Shown here: piece by piece, positions 28,829-39,406 of the stretch | Layout of the letters: each line of letters opens with the position of its first letter | Position numbering within the stretch: the first letter of the stretch is position 1 | NCBI GenBank assembly: GCA_036365515.1 | Contig: CM070873.1 | Coordinates: 261,861,575-261,925,574, forward strand | Source: Torymus aiolomorphi | Lineage: Eukaryota; Arthropoda; Insecta; Hymenoptera; Torymidae | Length of the DNA stretch: 64,000 nucleotides | Reading direction: 5' to 3' | Notes under the pieces: generated by a model | Databases searched by the model: none | The model's input: the letters and a program-made list of their open reading frames with translations, nothing else | What the model was told of the DNA's origin: nothing | Position numbers and translations under genes: made by a program

Positions 28829-29078
28829 ATACCAATAAAACGTATGCATACTCCGGGCTATCTTGAGAGTCTCTTCTCCAGATATGTACCCAGATCGGCA
28901 ACTAGAGGGGAAATTAAAGAATTAACAGTGCCTCTGATGCGCACTGACGCCGGGATAAAATCATTCCAGGTAAGAGGTGTGCACCTATGGAACTATCTGC
29001 CTGCTGAGATTAGAAATTTTTCTTCCCATCAGAAGGTTCAAAACAGCTCTGAAAGCGCATTTTCTTGATCTCGATTAA
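28829..29078 (+). pseudogene. C-terminal remnant of a non-LTR retrotransposon ORF2 (reverse transcriptase protein), frameshifted
   Basis: The reading frame carries the tail typical of the segment after the reverse transcriptase domain in CR1/L2/Jockey-group LINE proteins: a PGYL stretch, RYVPRSATRGEIK, then RGVHLWNYLPAEIRN. The expected ending FKTALKAHFLDLD and stop is present, but in another frame (29034-29078), so one single-base frameshift lies at about 29020-29033. The fragment starts abruptly inside ORF2, with no endonuclease or catalytic FADD-type motif visible. About 55-60% of residues match the minus-strand copy at 29711-29974. Its 3' UTR follows (29079 to at least 29303). It is a dead, 5'-truncated copy; the exact clade is not certain. 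Confidence 0.75.
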
Positions 29079-29303
29079 ACTACTCGCAAAATAGGCGATA
29101 TCTGTATGTTAATTTATAAATTGCAGTGTCGTCCCATATATTTATTAGTATGAATGTAATTTATTAGCGCGAGTGGTGAGTGTGAATGTCAAGTAGTTTT
29201 TAATTTTAGTCTTAAGTGTTTTTCTGTGATATATTGACGAGTAATAGTCATATACTATTATACGTGTAATTTCTCTAGTCCACCAGATTTCTAGTCATTT
29301 TTA
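29079..29303 (+). mobile_element. 3' UTR of the plus-strand LINE fragment
   Basis: It follows the ORF2 stop. The segment 29079-29135, including GTCGTCCCATATA, aligns with the minus-strand copy downstream of its own stop (29645-29710). The block 29149-29193 matches the inverted copy at 28774-28818. The true 3' end is unclear; weak similarity may continue past 29303, but no terminal tail is seen. Confidence 0.55.
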
Positions 29304-29640
29304 AAATCCTTCTTATCTGTGATACCACTAATTCAGTATTTTTGACTTACAATTCAGTATTATTTTAGTTCCTAAGGATGACTGTGATATTGCAAATCAG
29401 TATTAAAAGTAGTATTTTAAAGAGATTAAAACTGGTGACCGTCTAGAGCATCTAAGTATTTTTCCCGAAATGAAAATCACTGTATTATAATGTATTATTA
29501 ATGCGATATTTTTACAAGTATATAAGTATTATTAATGCGAATATTTTAACCTGATTTATACACTAATTTACAATGTTTATTACACGTTTATAAAATATTT
29601 GTAAAATCTACATTTTTACAATAAATTACTATATATTGCT
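29304..29640. other. AT-rich spacer between inverted LINE fragments
   Basis: No gene. The AT-rich sequence may be decayed 3' UTR of either flanking copy. A TATTATTAATGCGA-like motif occurs twice (near 29490-29505 and 29527-29541). Confidence 0.45.
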
Positions 29641-29644
29641 ATTA

Positions 29645-29710
29645 AAACCGTGTATATGGGACGATTCATAAAATAATTTAACATACAAAAATCAACCATT
29701 GCGCGAGTTA
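29645..29710 (-). mobile_element. 3' UTR of the minus-strand LINE fragment
   Basis: It directly follows the ORF2 stop on the minus strand. It shares GTATGTTAA and TCGTCCCATATA with the plus-strand copy's UTR. Confidence 0.6.
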
Positions 29711-29974
29711 TTAATCGAGATCAAGGAGATGCCTTCTCAAGGAAGTTTTAAACCTACTGAGCGATAAAAGGTTTCTAACCTCAGTAGGCAGGGAATTCCA
29801 GAGGTGCGCACCTCGTACACTGAAAGACTTTAATCCAGCATCGAAGCGCATCAGGGGAGCTGATACTTTTTTAATTTGGCCCCTAGTAACAGATCTGGGT
29901 ACGTATCTAGTGAAGGAACTCACAAGATAGTCCGGGTTATACATACGCATGATTTTATAAATCATCACTGCCAT
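29711..29974 (-). pseudogene. C-terminal remnant of a non-LTR retrotransposon ORF2, minus strand
   Basis: The translation contains MIYKIMRMYNPDYL, RYVPRSVTRGQIK, RGAHLWNSLPTEVRN and the terminal FKTSLRRHLLDLD, collinear with the plus-strand copy at 28829-29078. This is the post-reverse-transcriptase tail of a CR1/L2/Jockey-group LINE protein. The frame is intact for 87 codons, but a TGA (minus strand, 29987-29989) closes it just upstream, where recognisable homology also fades. The copy is therefore truncated and inactive. The matching 3' UTR runs to about 29645. Together with the plus copy it forms an inverted pair with arms of roughly 300 bp. Confidence 0.8.
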
Positions 29975-30386
29975 AATATTGTCTCCTCATATGATAATGT
30001 TTTGCCCCATGCCCAGCTTGTTTACCAAAACACATAAATAACCGATAAAGATCCAGCAGTCGACCATCGGTAGCCGTCATCTACCAACCAGATGTCTTAG
30101 ATAAAAAGTCGCACTACTGATCACTTCACGCCATCCTTTCTCCTTTCTCCATCATACATGATGAATTAAAATTCTATCTTTGTGCATACCGGACGAAAAT
30201 GACACTAAACATACTGCCGCTTTGTTTGCACTGCGATATCGCTGATACCCACTGCATACACATTCATACACACACGTACACTTTCTTACCCACTCGCTCG
30301 ACCATTGCAAAATAAAACATTGCGAATGTTAATTACGAAAATAACAATTCCGAGATTACGATGCTCGCGCGCGCACGAGTAATTGC

Positions 30387-30401
30387 GGGGGGGGGGGGGG
30401 G
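30387..30401 (+). repeat. Homopolymer run of 15 G
   Basis: Fifteen consecutive G on the plus strand. It is prone to sequencing or assembly length error. Confidence 0.95.
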
Positions 30402-31366
30402 CGTTACGTTGCACCGACTCCGCGGCTGTGCGATGATATTCTTCACAACACCGTCAAGAAGAGAGAGAGAGAGAGAAAGTTTCGGGCGCAAGCCTGCTCA
30501 TTACCGATGTTTATGGGCTGCGAATCATTGTGATTTCGGCCGATGCGTGTACGTGCATCGCGGCCCAAAGCTGCGCGTGCTTGCTCTTGCGTGTGAAAAT
30601 GTATTAACGGATCGACGAGTGTTTTTATGGAGGAAAGAAGATAAAAGAGGTATGATTCGGGCACTGCAGGTGCATTTATGTGTGTGTGTGTGTGTTTGCG
30701 TGGGCAATCCGTCATTTTATCGAGGAATGAAATCGCTGCTGTATATATGTGTGTGTGTATGCAGAAGGTTTGTTTATGATGCGTTCGCTAAATGTATGAA
30801 TTTAAAGGAGATCTAGATAGCGGAAGGTGAAATTAGTAATGACAGTGTCGCGGTATCTGCGAGGGAGAATCTATTGTAATTTGCTATGCTGAAATTAAAA
30901 ATCAATGAGTGGTTGGAAAACTTGGTTTTTTCTTTTGTTGTAGAAATTTTATATTCTCGAGAGATGGGGGATGAAATGGTTTGCAGAGTGGAAAAGTTCA
31001 CTCTTCCGATGCGCTGTTTTCATTTGTGGCAGAAGTTGAAGAATGCAAATTCTTTTTTCGATTCCGCTCGAATTCGCTTCACATGCATAACTTTTGTCGT
31101 GAAAACAAAAAAATTCTCGAAAAAGAAAATCAATTCCCTTTCCACATGGTTTTTTTTCCCGCGATACACACATATAGCGTATATATGTAGAATTCACGCG
31201 GAAAATCCGATGAAACACCTAATGCATTCCATTGAGATATTTCAAATTTCAATCGCGTTTCTTTTGTCGTGCATTTTGAAAAAGCCTTTTCATATTTTAT
31301 AAGTGTAAAAAGCGTCATTCCTTAATGTACATACATATATGTATACATATAGATACATGTATAGAT

Positions 31367-31406
31367 TTCTAACGCAGCCACTTACTTTTTCTGTTTCAGG
31401 TAAGAG
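31367..31406 (+). promoter_or_regulatory. Candidate recursive (zero-length exon) splice site
   Basis: A branch-point-like TTCTAAC (31367-31373) is followed by a pyrimidine tract (31385-31397), then CAG directly joined to GTAAGAG (junction 31399/31400). An acceptor abutting a near-consensus donor is the defining layout of ratchet sites known in long insect introns. The branch adenosine lies about 27 nt from the AG, a normal distance. No flanking exons are visible, so the host transcript is unknown. It could instead be an ordinary acceptor or chance: CAGGTAAG-like words are expected about once per 65 kb, before the tract and branch requirements. Confidence 0.35.
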
Positions 31407-32395
31407 ATTGGCAAACTCTCGTCTCCCGGCTATATATATGGTACAACAATCGGCAAGTACATTCTTAATGCCCTCGCGCGTTTTCATATTGACACAGTTA
31501 ATTGCGGCACGCGCGCGAGTATATAGGCAAACAGACGGTGCGATTCTTTTCCTTTTCCAATGAGAAGGCGCAAACGCGCGCGAAGTGTTTATATTTTAAA
31601 ATAGTTTTCTCGCGCATAATAAGAATGAAGAAGAGGAAAAAAAGGAGAGAAATAGTTAACTCTCCGGCGCGTGTGCGCGCGTAGATATGCAGAAATACAT
31701 GTTGAAACTTTGCAAAGTTTGCAACACGTTTTATATTTACATAAGAAACATACTTGCGCTCATGTGTATGTGTGTCTCTCGCTAGAAGGAGAAGAACTTT
31801 CCATTTGCGCATGGGGCGCAGCCCGTATATTCGCGCCTCGTACGCACTGCACATATGTCTTGTGTACTATAGAGGGAGAGGCGCGTAAGAACCGAAAGAA
31901 GACGCGGACCAGAGTTTGGCGAATAAGAGTTGATGTAGGTCATGGAATTTTATCGATGCGCCCGTTTCTTACATATCTATATGTACAAACGTGCGTGTGT
32001 GCTCGAGCATTAGACGCGAGAGAAAGTGAGGAAAAGTAAGTTTAAGTCCTTTCCTAAGTTTCGAATTTGTCTCTCCGTGCGTCACCTGCTCTCGCGTAAC
32101 GGCATGAATATTTTGAATGTATTTTCGCGCTGGTGTCTAATATGTCAAAAATTTTTTTCGGAGACTTAAATTCTGGAAAACGGTTTCGCGACCGAAAAAA
32201 TTTATAGCCTCGCCCGTCTCCAACTCTCCCTTCACTGCGTGCGCGACCCACGATCGGATTTCTTCTAACGGATTTCGTTTGATTTCGATTATGCCAAGGA
32301 GAATTCCTCGTCGCTAATATTACAAAAATAGCCTCCTCGTCGTCGTCGTCGGCTGGCACGAGACAGTTAATTTAAAATAACAGATTCAACCGCGC

Positions 32396-32398
<3 letters not shown>

Positions 32399-32447
<49 letters not shown>
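32399..32447. repeat. (TC)n microsatellite
   Basis: A pure TC array of about 49 bp within noncoding DNA. Confidence 0.95.
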
Positions 32448-32451
<4 letters not shown>

Positions 32452-34433
32452 TCTGCCTCCTCGTTATATTCCGCCGGCATATCGAATTGAGCAATACCTT
32501 TGACCTTGTGACACGCGGACTTTCTTGGCAATTTCCAGCCGCGCGTTATATACCGTGTGGTAGCGTTCTTAAGTTCGGCTAGAGTCTCTCTTTCTCGCTC
32601 TCTCCCAAGCCTTGAACGTTACGGTCTTTTTACGGAAGGCAAAAATTGCCGCCCATTTATTTTTATTCAGTTGTGTGTACGTGTACGCTCATTATTGTAT
32701 TGTACACACGCGGGGAGGGAAAAGTAAGTCAAATTTCATTGAAACAACGCTCTACTTGGCCGGAGTTGCCGCCACTACGCTTTTTTGCACAATGCCTCTA
32801 TCCTTCGCGCGATGTTGTAAACGTCGGAGTGACCGGGTAAATGACTATTATCTAACTTCGCCGGGGATTAGAAAGAGAATGTATACGCTTATTGCCATTA
32901 GGCGCGTGCGCGCGTGGGTGCCGGAAATACTTTTCCTCGGCTGCTGGTGCTGCTGCTGCGGCGCATGGCAAAGCCGCACCGCCACCGTCGTCTTGAATCG
33001 AGAGTCAAGAGAAGGAAGGGGCATTTAATTAGCTTGCCATTTTCCATTATTTGCCGTCACGTAATTAAAATTGCCTTTCCGCCTGTGCCGAGGATTGGGT
33101 ATAGTACATAATACGGAGTCGTGCCCACTTCGGGGAATGATACTTTTACACAACGCGCCGGGCTTTATCTCTTACGGTCTTATAATCAATAAACCCGAGA
33201 GTTACATATACTAATAATACTCTCGTTCGAGATATTTATTCCACACGTCAGGCGCTTTAATAGCCGTGTCTCTGAACTTTTCCCTCGAAATCTCTGCAGC
33301 GTATGTGTCACGATTTTATTAAGCTCGCTTATATATTGATTATAAGTGTCCGCGACCCCTTTCTTCGCGAATTTCACACTCAATCGGGTGTACCATCCCG
33401 CTTTTAATAATTCTCCCGACCGTCGCCAGACTATTACTATATACAAGGGAACTACTCGACGCGATGCGAATAAATCATGCCGCAAAATACTTTTTACACA
33501 CGGGGCGCCGCGTGTCGTTACGCTCGTCGTGTGTATATGAAAAATTCCAAGCGCGTGACGAGCACTTTTGCGAATTATTAATGGGGGGAAGCGCCGCCCG
33601 GCGGTGGAGGGTGGGAGGGTGACAAACGATCGGCCGACGAGGTCTCATATAGTCCATTAGAACCGATACGGGGACAAAAAGTCAGCCCGCGGCCTAAGTG
33701 CCGCGGCGCGCGCGGGGGGACGACGAAACTCGTCCTTAAAGCACGAACCGTCCCAGAGCTATTAAATCCCAGCCGGGGCTATATACGTGTATGTGCTGAA
33801 TCCGAAAAAGGGTGGGCGCTGATGAAGGCCCATCGGCCCATTGTGTGATGTCTCCGCCGTTACATAGGCGGGACGAGCACAAAGCGCTTCCTCCGAAAAT
33901 ACATATATATACGCGCACGCGTGTGTAATAATCGTCCGCCTCTCTCTCCTTCTATGTTTTTGCAATCGGCGCGCTTTTACGGCAGCAGCCGCAGCCTAGC
34001 TAGCTAGATAGCTACTACTATACTCCTCTTCGATGACGCGCCGGTTGGGTTTTGCAAACTGCGGCCTTGGCTCTTTCTATCGCTACTCTAACCGCCGCTA
34101 GCAAGCACACTCTACGTGCCGATTCCCTCTCCTCCGCCTCGCGTTTTTGTCGCGCGAACGCGCCGCGTGTATAATATAATAAGGCTACTCTACTCCACTC
34201 GTGCATCATTAGTCTGTAACGGTGTCTTATATGCACTTAGTATACTCGCGCGAACGCAGCCATCGGTGAAAGAGATCGGCGCGAGATACTGGGTCAAGTT
34301 TTCTGCGGCGAGTGTGATGATGATGGAAAAACGCGCGCTGTAGGAGAAACGTAGGACGCGGGTATATCCTTGCCGCGCTCGCGCGCTCAACAGACCTACG
34401 CCCATGTAGTTAGTTGATTAAAGCGAGAGAGAT

Positions 34434-34456
34434 GAGAGAGAGAGAGAGAGAGAGAG
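34434..34456. repeat. (GA)n microsatellite
   Basis: A pure GA array of about 23 bp. Confidence 0.9.
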
Positions 34457-37400
34457 CTGTGCCGCCCCATTTTCGCTGGCTGTAAACTTAATCGCGCAGA
34501 TTATAATAAATTATGTAAATATACCGCGTGTGGAAAATCGAACGTTTAGTGTTAATTCAGCCGAGATGTGTGTATGTGTGTATGTGTGCCACGGGGCGTT
34601 GCCTCGAGCAAGATGGAAGATGCGTATATGTGTGCGAGAGAGTAATTTGCTTAATTCGCTCGACAAGTCGCTCCTCCCCGATAAATCAGAGAGTAGTTGA
34701 GGTTTTGCTTTTCCCGGGAAATATATATTGATCGACGAATGGGAGTTAACGCTTTCGAGGCGAGGTGGTGATTTTAAAATTAGGCGTACGCTTATTTTGA
34801 AATTACAACGATTTTGCCGTTCCCTTCAGTGGAATATTACTTAAGAAACCCGAGATCAAAATAATGTAAAGGAACGGTTTTGAAGGAGTTTTTCAGTTAC
34901 TTTCTATTCAGGATAAAAGTATTTTTAGCGCGGGATATTAAAATATATTCGCAGCCGAAAAAGACATCGCGATAATTTACAAGACTGTGGCAACCAATTT
35001 TTAGACACGCATAATCGAACCCACTGGCAGGCTCAAATACACACGTTCAAACGCTGGTGGTGCATAAATTATAGCGCGCGCGTGTTTCGCTAAAAGGAGC
35101 GCGAGGCTGGGTAAGCATTTGACGAAACCCGAGGCAAAGTGAAAGAGAGGAAGAGGCGCGCGCTCGCGCTCACCTAGAAGATACGCAAGTCGAGATAAAA
35201 GCCCAAAGTCGGAAAATAAATTTCAATTAATTAGTCGTCGAAAATAAGTGATTAATAGTAATGGCGAGGGAGCCACCAGCACCACCGCCGCCGCTGGAGT
35301 TAGAACGAAGGAGCGCGAACGAGGCAAAAGTTCCCTAATGCCGCCGTAAGTTTGATACCGGTTATACCGTCGCTCGCACGAGCAAACTCGGTTAACGGAC
35401 TTAAGTCGATTAAGCGCGCGAGTGTGGCGATGCTACCTGCTCGTGATCGCACGGCGGCTCTAATGCGCCAGCGAACGCAAAACTTCCAGCGCCGCCTAAT
35501 AGACTGTATGTGTTTGTGTGAGAGTGTATACACAAAAGCTATACAGGATGCACGCACCGCGGCGCGGGGCTGCTGCATCATTCGGCGAGGTGAGGAACCG
35601 GTCGAACCGGTTCCCTGCGAAAATTGCTCCGCGCCCGGCAATATATATACTTTTTGCTCGCGCAACGCGTTCTCAAAGGGTAGTTTCAGCGTACGCCTGG
35701 CTCTCTGAGAAGCGCGCGGCGTTTCTCAACTGTCGCGCGAAGTCTCTTCCCTTTTTTATATATCGTGCGAGCGTGGTAAACGCTTACGCAATGGAACGAC
35801 GATTGAAAGCTCTTTCCCAAGGAGCCGCGCAACTTTTCCGAGGCCAAGTTCTCTCTCTTGCGTCGTCGCGCGCTAGCAGCGCGGCACTCCCCGAGCGCGA
35901 GGGGATTTTTCAAGGCCGAAGGACGCGGCACCATTAGGGTGGCGGTAGCCTAGCGGTAGTTTGAGGCTGTTTTTATACGCGGCGGCGGGAGAACTACTAC
36001 TATGCTACCTTGAGATCGAGCGCGTAGGTCAGGCCGCGCAGGCCGAGTTTATATACGCGCAGGAGCGACGCAATAAATCCTTGACTCGCGCGCGGCGGCT
36101 AGGCTGCCCGATACGCCCATAAGTTGCGCGCTGCTCGCGAATTCAAATGTTTACGGCAAAAAGGGAAATGGCGCGCTTTTCCGCCGAGTCATGCGGCTTA
36201 TAAACAATTTATTATGCGCGCGTAGGTTATATATTGAATTTAATAACGCGCCGTATGAGAGAGTTGTTGCAAATCTAATACATTTTAATGACGCGCGGAT
36301 AGCGAGCTTTTGCGCCTGAATGCGTAAAATTCTCCGAACGTATTTTATTTCAATAGAAATTGCAAATTGATGAACGAGAGTAGAGCAGGTTTGCAAACAT
36401 CGGTTTTCGTATCCGTTTACGTTTTAATAAACGAGATGTTCGCCGATATTTATTTGTCGAGCCGCGCGATAATTAGCATAATGCGGGCTTCACTTTTTCG
36501 AGCAATAACAATTAAATTTCCTGTATAAATGTTGTATATTACTCTCGTTTGAAATATTATTGCCTGGGCAAAAAAGACATTTTTTTTCACGTGAAAGTCA
36601 CGGTAATCCCCGAGACCTTGAGACGCATATATAAAAATTATCCTGACGCTCAGCTTGTATACACATTGCAATATACCTTATCACCGCAGCCACGTTAACC
36701 CTCGCTCATAACTATATCAACGTAATTTTCGTCTCACTTTCCCCAGGCCTCAACCTTATTAGATCACCCACCCAATAAATCTCGCAAGAAAAAAAATATT
36801 CCCTTGCCAATACAGATACCTGCGAGATACGCTACCACTACTCCCTTGTATACTCCAAGTCTCAATGAACAATTAATCCAGCGAGCGGAATGAAAGGCAA
36901 AGCTGCGTGAACGACGAATCAAGCTGAGCTTGAGTGGCGTCGGTGGCGGCGGTATATATACGCGCGCACGGTGTGCATCAACAGTAAATTAACCGTGCGC
37001 ACAGTGCGCGAGCGCACACAAACACGCTCGAGCGAATGGAGCGTATCGCGGTTTGCGGTGGTGCGTACAGTCGACTTGCTCGCTCGCGCGAAGCTCACTC
37101 TCCCGTGCATATACCTACGTCTATACTCACACGTACGTGCATACATATAGCAGCAGTACATCCACGTCTCTCCTCGCAATATTCTAGCGCCTTTCAAACA
37201 GGTTGTGACATTGGTCGCGCTTGGCCTTTCCTAAATACCAAACCGCCAACCATGTCAGCGTCGCGCGCATAGTCAGCCGATAAGAGAGTTGTGTCCGTGG
37301 GCGCGCGCACGCGTAATTCTATTCGCGAGCGAGTCGCGCGCAGGATCTTGAGAAATCCATGCGAGCGCTAGCGTGCATTTTTGCGCGCCTCCGGACACGA

Positions 37401-38932
37401 GAGAAAGAGAGTTCAGTGTCTGCCGTATGTATACCGGGATCCTTGACAGCCATTTAACGCGCCAGCGCAAGTGTTAACGTCGAGGACGAGTACAAGAGAG
37501 AAAGAGAGCCTCTCTCTAACGCATCTTCGTATATATAATGCACTCGTGAGTAGGGGGGAATGTGTGTGGTGGGTATAAAGCGGAGGATACTGCTGTTGTA
37601 TGCTGGCGACGTCGGAGATGAACTTCCCAGCGAGTATCGCGCCTTGTTTAGCTCGCCACAGCTGCGACTCTGCAGCTTCTTTTTTATCGCGGCGTGTCGC
37701 AAGAAAGAGTCACTGAGACATGCAGCGGATCGATAAGGCTCAGCCTCTCTCTTACTGTGCGCCACGCGTCATTGGGATTCCTAAATGAAGCCGCTAAAGA
37801 TAGAGAGAGAGAAATTTTCGCTCGAAGAGGTAATTGCTCTAAATGCCGCCGCCGTGACTCGCGAACGAGGTAAAAGTGTTGATCGAATTCAGTATATGCA
37901 TAATATACAGATAGTAGGGGAAATGAAAATAACCTGCGCACGCGCGCGCTGTGCGAAAGAATCAATTTATTTACCTTTGCACCGCTAATGTGTCAATATT
38001 AATTACTCTCGGCATTTCGTTAGGATTCGCCGCGCGAGCGCAGTATATAAAGGCTATTATTGGCGGGCGAATCGCTCTCCCGAATTGATTCGGCTTTATA
38101 ATTAATCGCGAAATAAAAGTTGACGCGGTTACGCGCGTAATTTATTTAACGCTCGCCTCGCGGGTAGAAAGGCGGTTCCCTTGGGTGCACCGCAAATAAT
38201 ACGACTATATACCCTTCGCGAAAAAAGCAGCCTGAAATCGAATGATCGGCAGTTTATTTAAACAAAAATTCAGTTTGAATAATCGAACGGGACGCATGGG
38301 GAACACTTGACGAGTCGAACGAACGCGCGGAATAAAATATCGCTTCTAATTAACCCCCTCGTGAGCGTTCGTAATCCCAACCACCCGAAGCTTTTCACGT
38401 GCAGTAGCAGCAGCAGCAGACAACAAAAACACACTTGAGCGTGCATTTGCACCGGCAACAAAAAGTCGATAGCATATGTCTAGGCAGCGTATTGCCGATA
38501 TGCCAATGCGGAGCTAAAAAGTGCCCTCGATTAAAGCCGAAAATTGAAGCGAAAACGGCCTCTTCAGCTCTACTCTCTTCCGCCGCCGCTAACAAAATAA
38601 AAGAAGCGCAAAAAATGGCAAATACCAAAAGCAAAAGCATTGTACGAGTAGAGCACGCGCTATATATACTCGTGTGCACAGTAGCAGCGAGCGAGCGAGC
38701 GAGCGTTATTCGCTCTCCAGTGTGCAGTAGCCATGGAAATGGGAAGGCTCGCGTCGAAATTCGATGTTGGCTCTTTCACTCTCCGCGTTCGATTCGCCCT
38801 CGTCGAGGCGCGTCCCCCCGCGCGCACACGCGTACAAAAGCTACGGGGAACTACGCGCGTTGCACTTTTATTCGCGCGCAAGCACAGAGACATACGCGTG
38901 GCGCTGTATGGATTCGCTTTATCGGAGGGTGG

Positions 38933-38934
<2 letters not shown>

Positions 38935-39003
<69 letters not shown>
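38935..39003. repeat. (GA)n microsatellite
   Basis: A pure GA array of about 69 bp, in the opposite strand sense to the longest CT arrays. The Glu-Arg tails of several overlapping open frames come from it. Confidence 0.96.
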
Positions 39004-39005
<2 letters not shown>

Positions 39006-39362
39006 AAGCCCCACGGGCGCCTTTAGCGTATACGCGTGCTGTCGTCTCTTTTTCTCGCTGTCCCGCTCTCTCTCCCAGCGAGCGTAGCTAACGCGTGGAT
39101 ATACATTATATTCGGCGGGAGAAAGGGGGGCAATGTTGTAACCCAGGGGGTGGTGTAAACGCGCCCGGGACACGTCATCGTCAGGATGCGACCTAGGCGA
39201 CATATGGATGAGAGAGCGGAACGCCGTGGCCAAGCGCTCACGGTCTTTCAATTTGAAAGTTCATATAATCATTGGTATATACAGTGGAGCGACGACCACT
39301 GCGCTCGGGCAAATTTTCCATGGTACTCGTGTACATCCATACAGCGACTGCGGTTTTCTGCG

Positions 39363-39367
<5 letters not shown>
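39004..39367. other. Short noncoding interval
   Basis: Nothing is recognisable between the GA and GT arrays. Confidence 0.5.

Positions 39368-39403
<36 letters not shown>
39368..39403. repeat. (GT)n microsatellite
   Basis: A pure GT array of about 36 bp. Confidence 0.94.

Positions 39404-39406
<3 letters not shown>

Larger units (their letters stand above)
29990..38934. other. Noncoding stretch
   Basis: No gene is recognised over about 9 kb. It contains a run of 15 G (30387-30401), a CT array (32399-32447), a GA array (34434-34456) and a small CTAG repeat (33996-34014). A block at 33025-33070 holds two TAATTA-type homeodomain-like sites. Overlapping open frames on both strands lack recognisable domains. 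Confidence 0.6.

Noticed and set aside
28955..28985. CCAG|GTAAGAGG, a joined splice-site word
   Set aside because: It lies within the LINE coding remnant and lacks a pyrimidine tract, so it is most likely chance.
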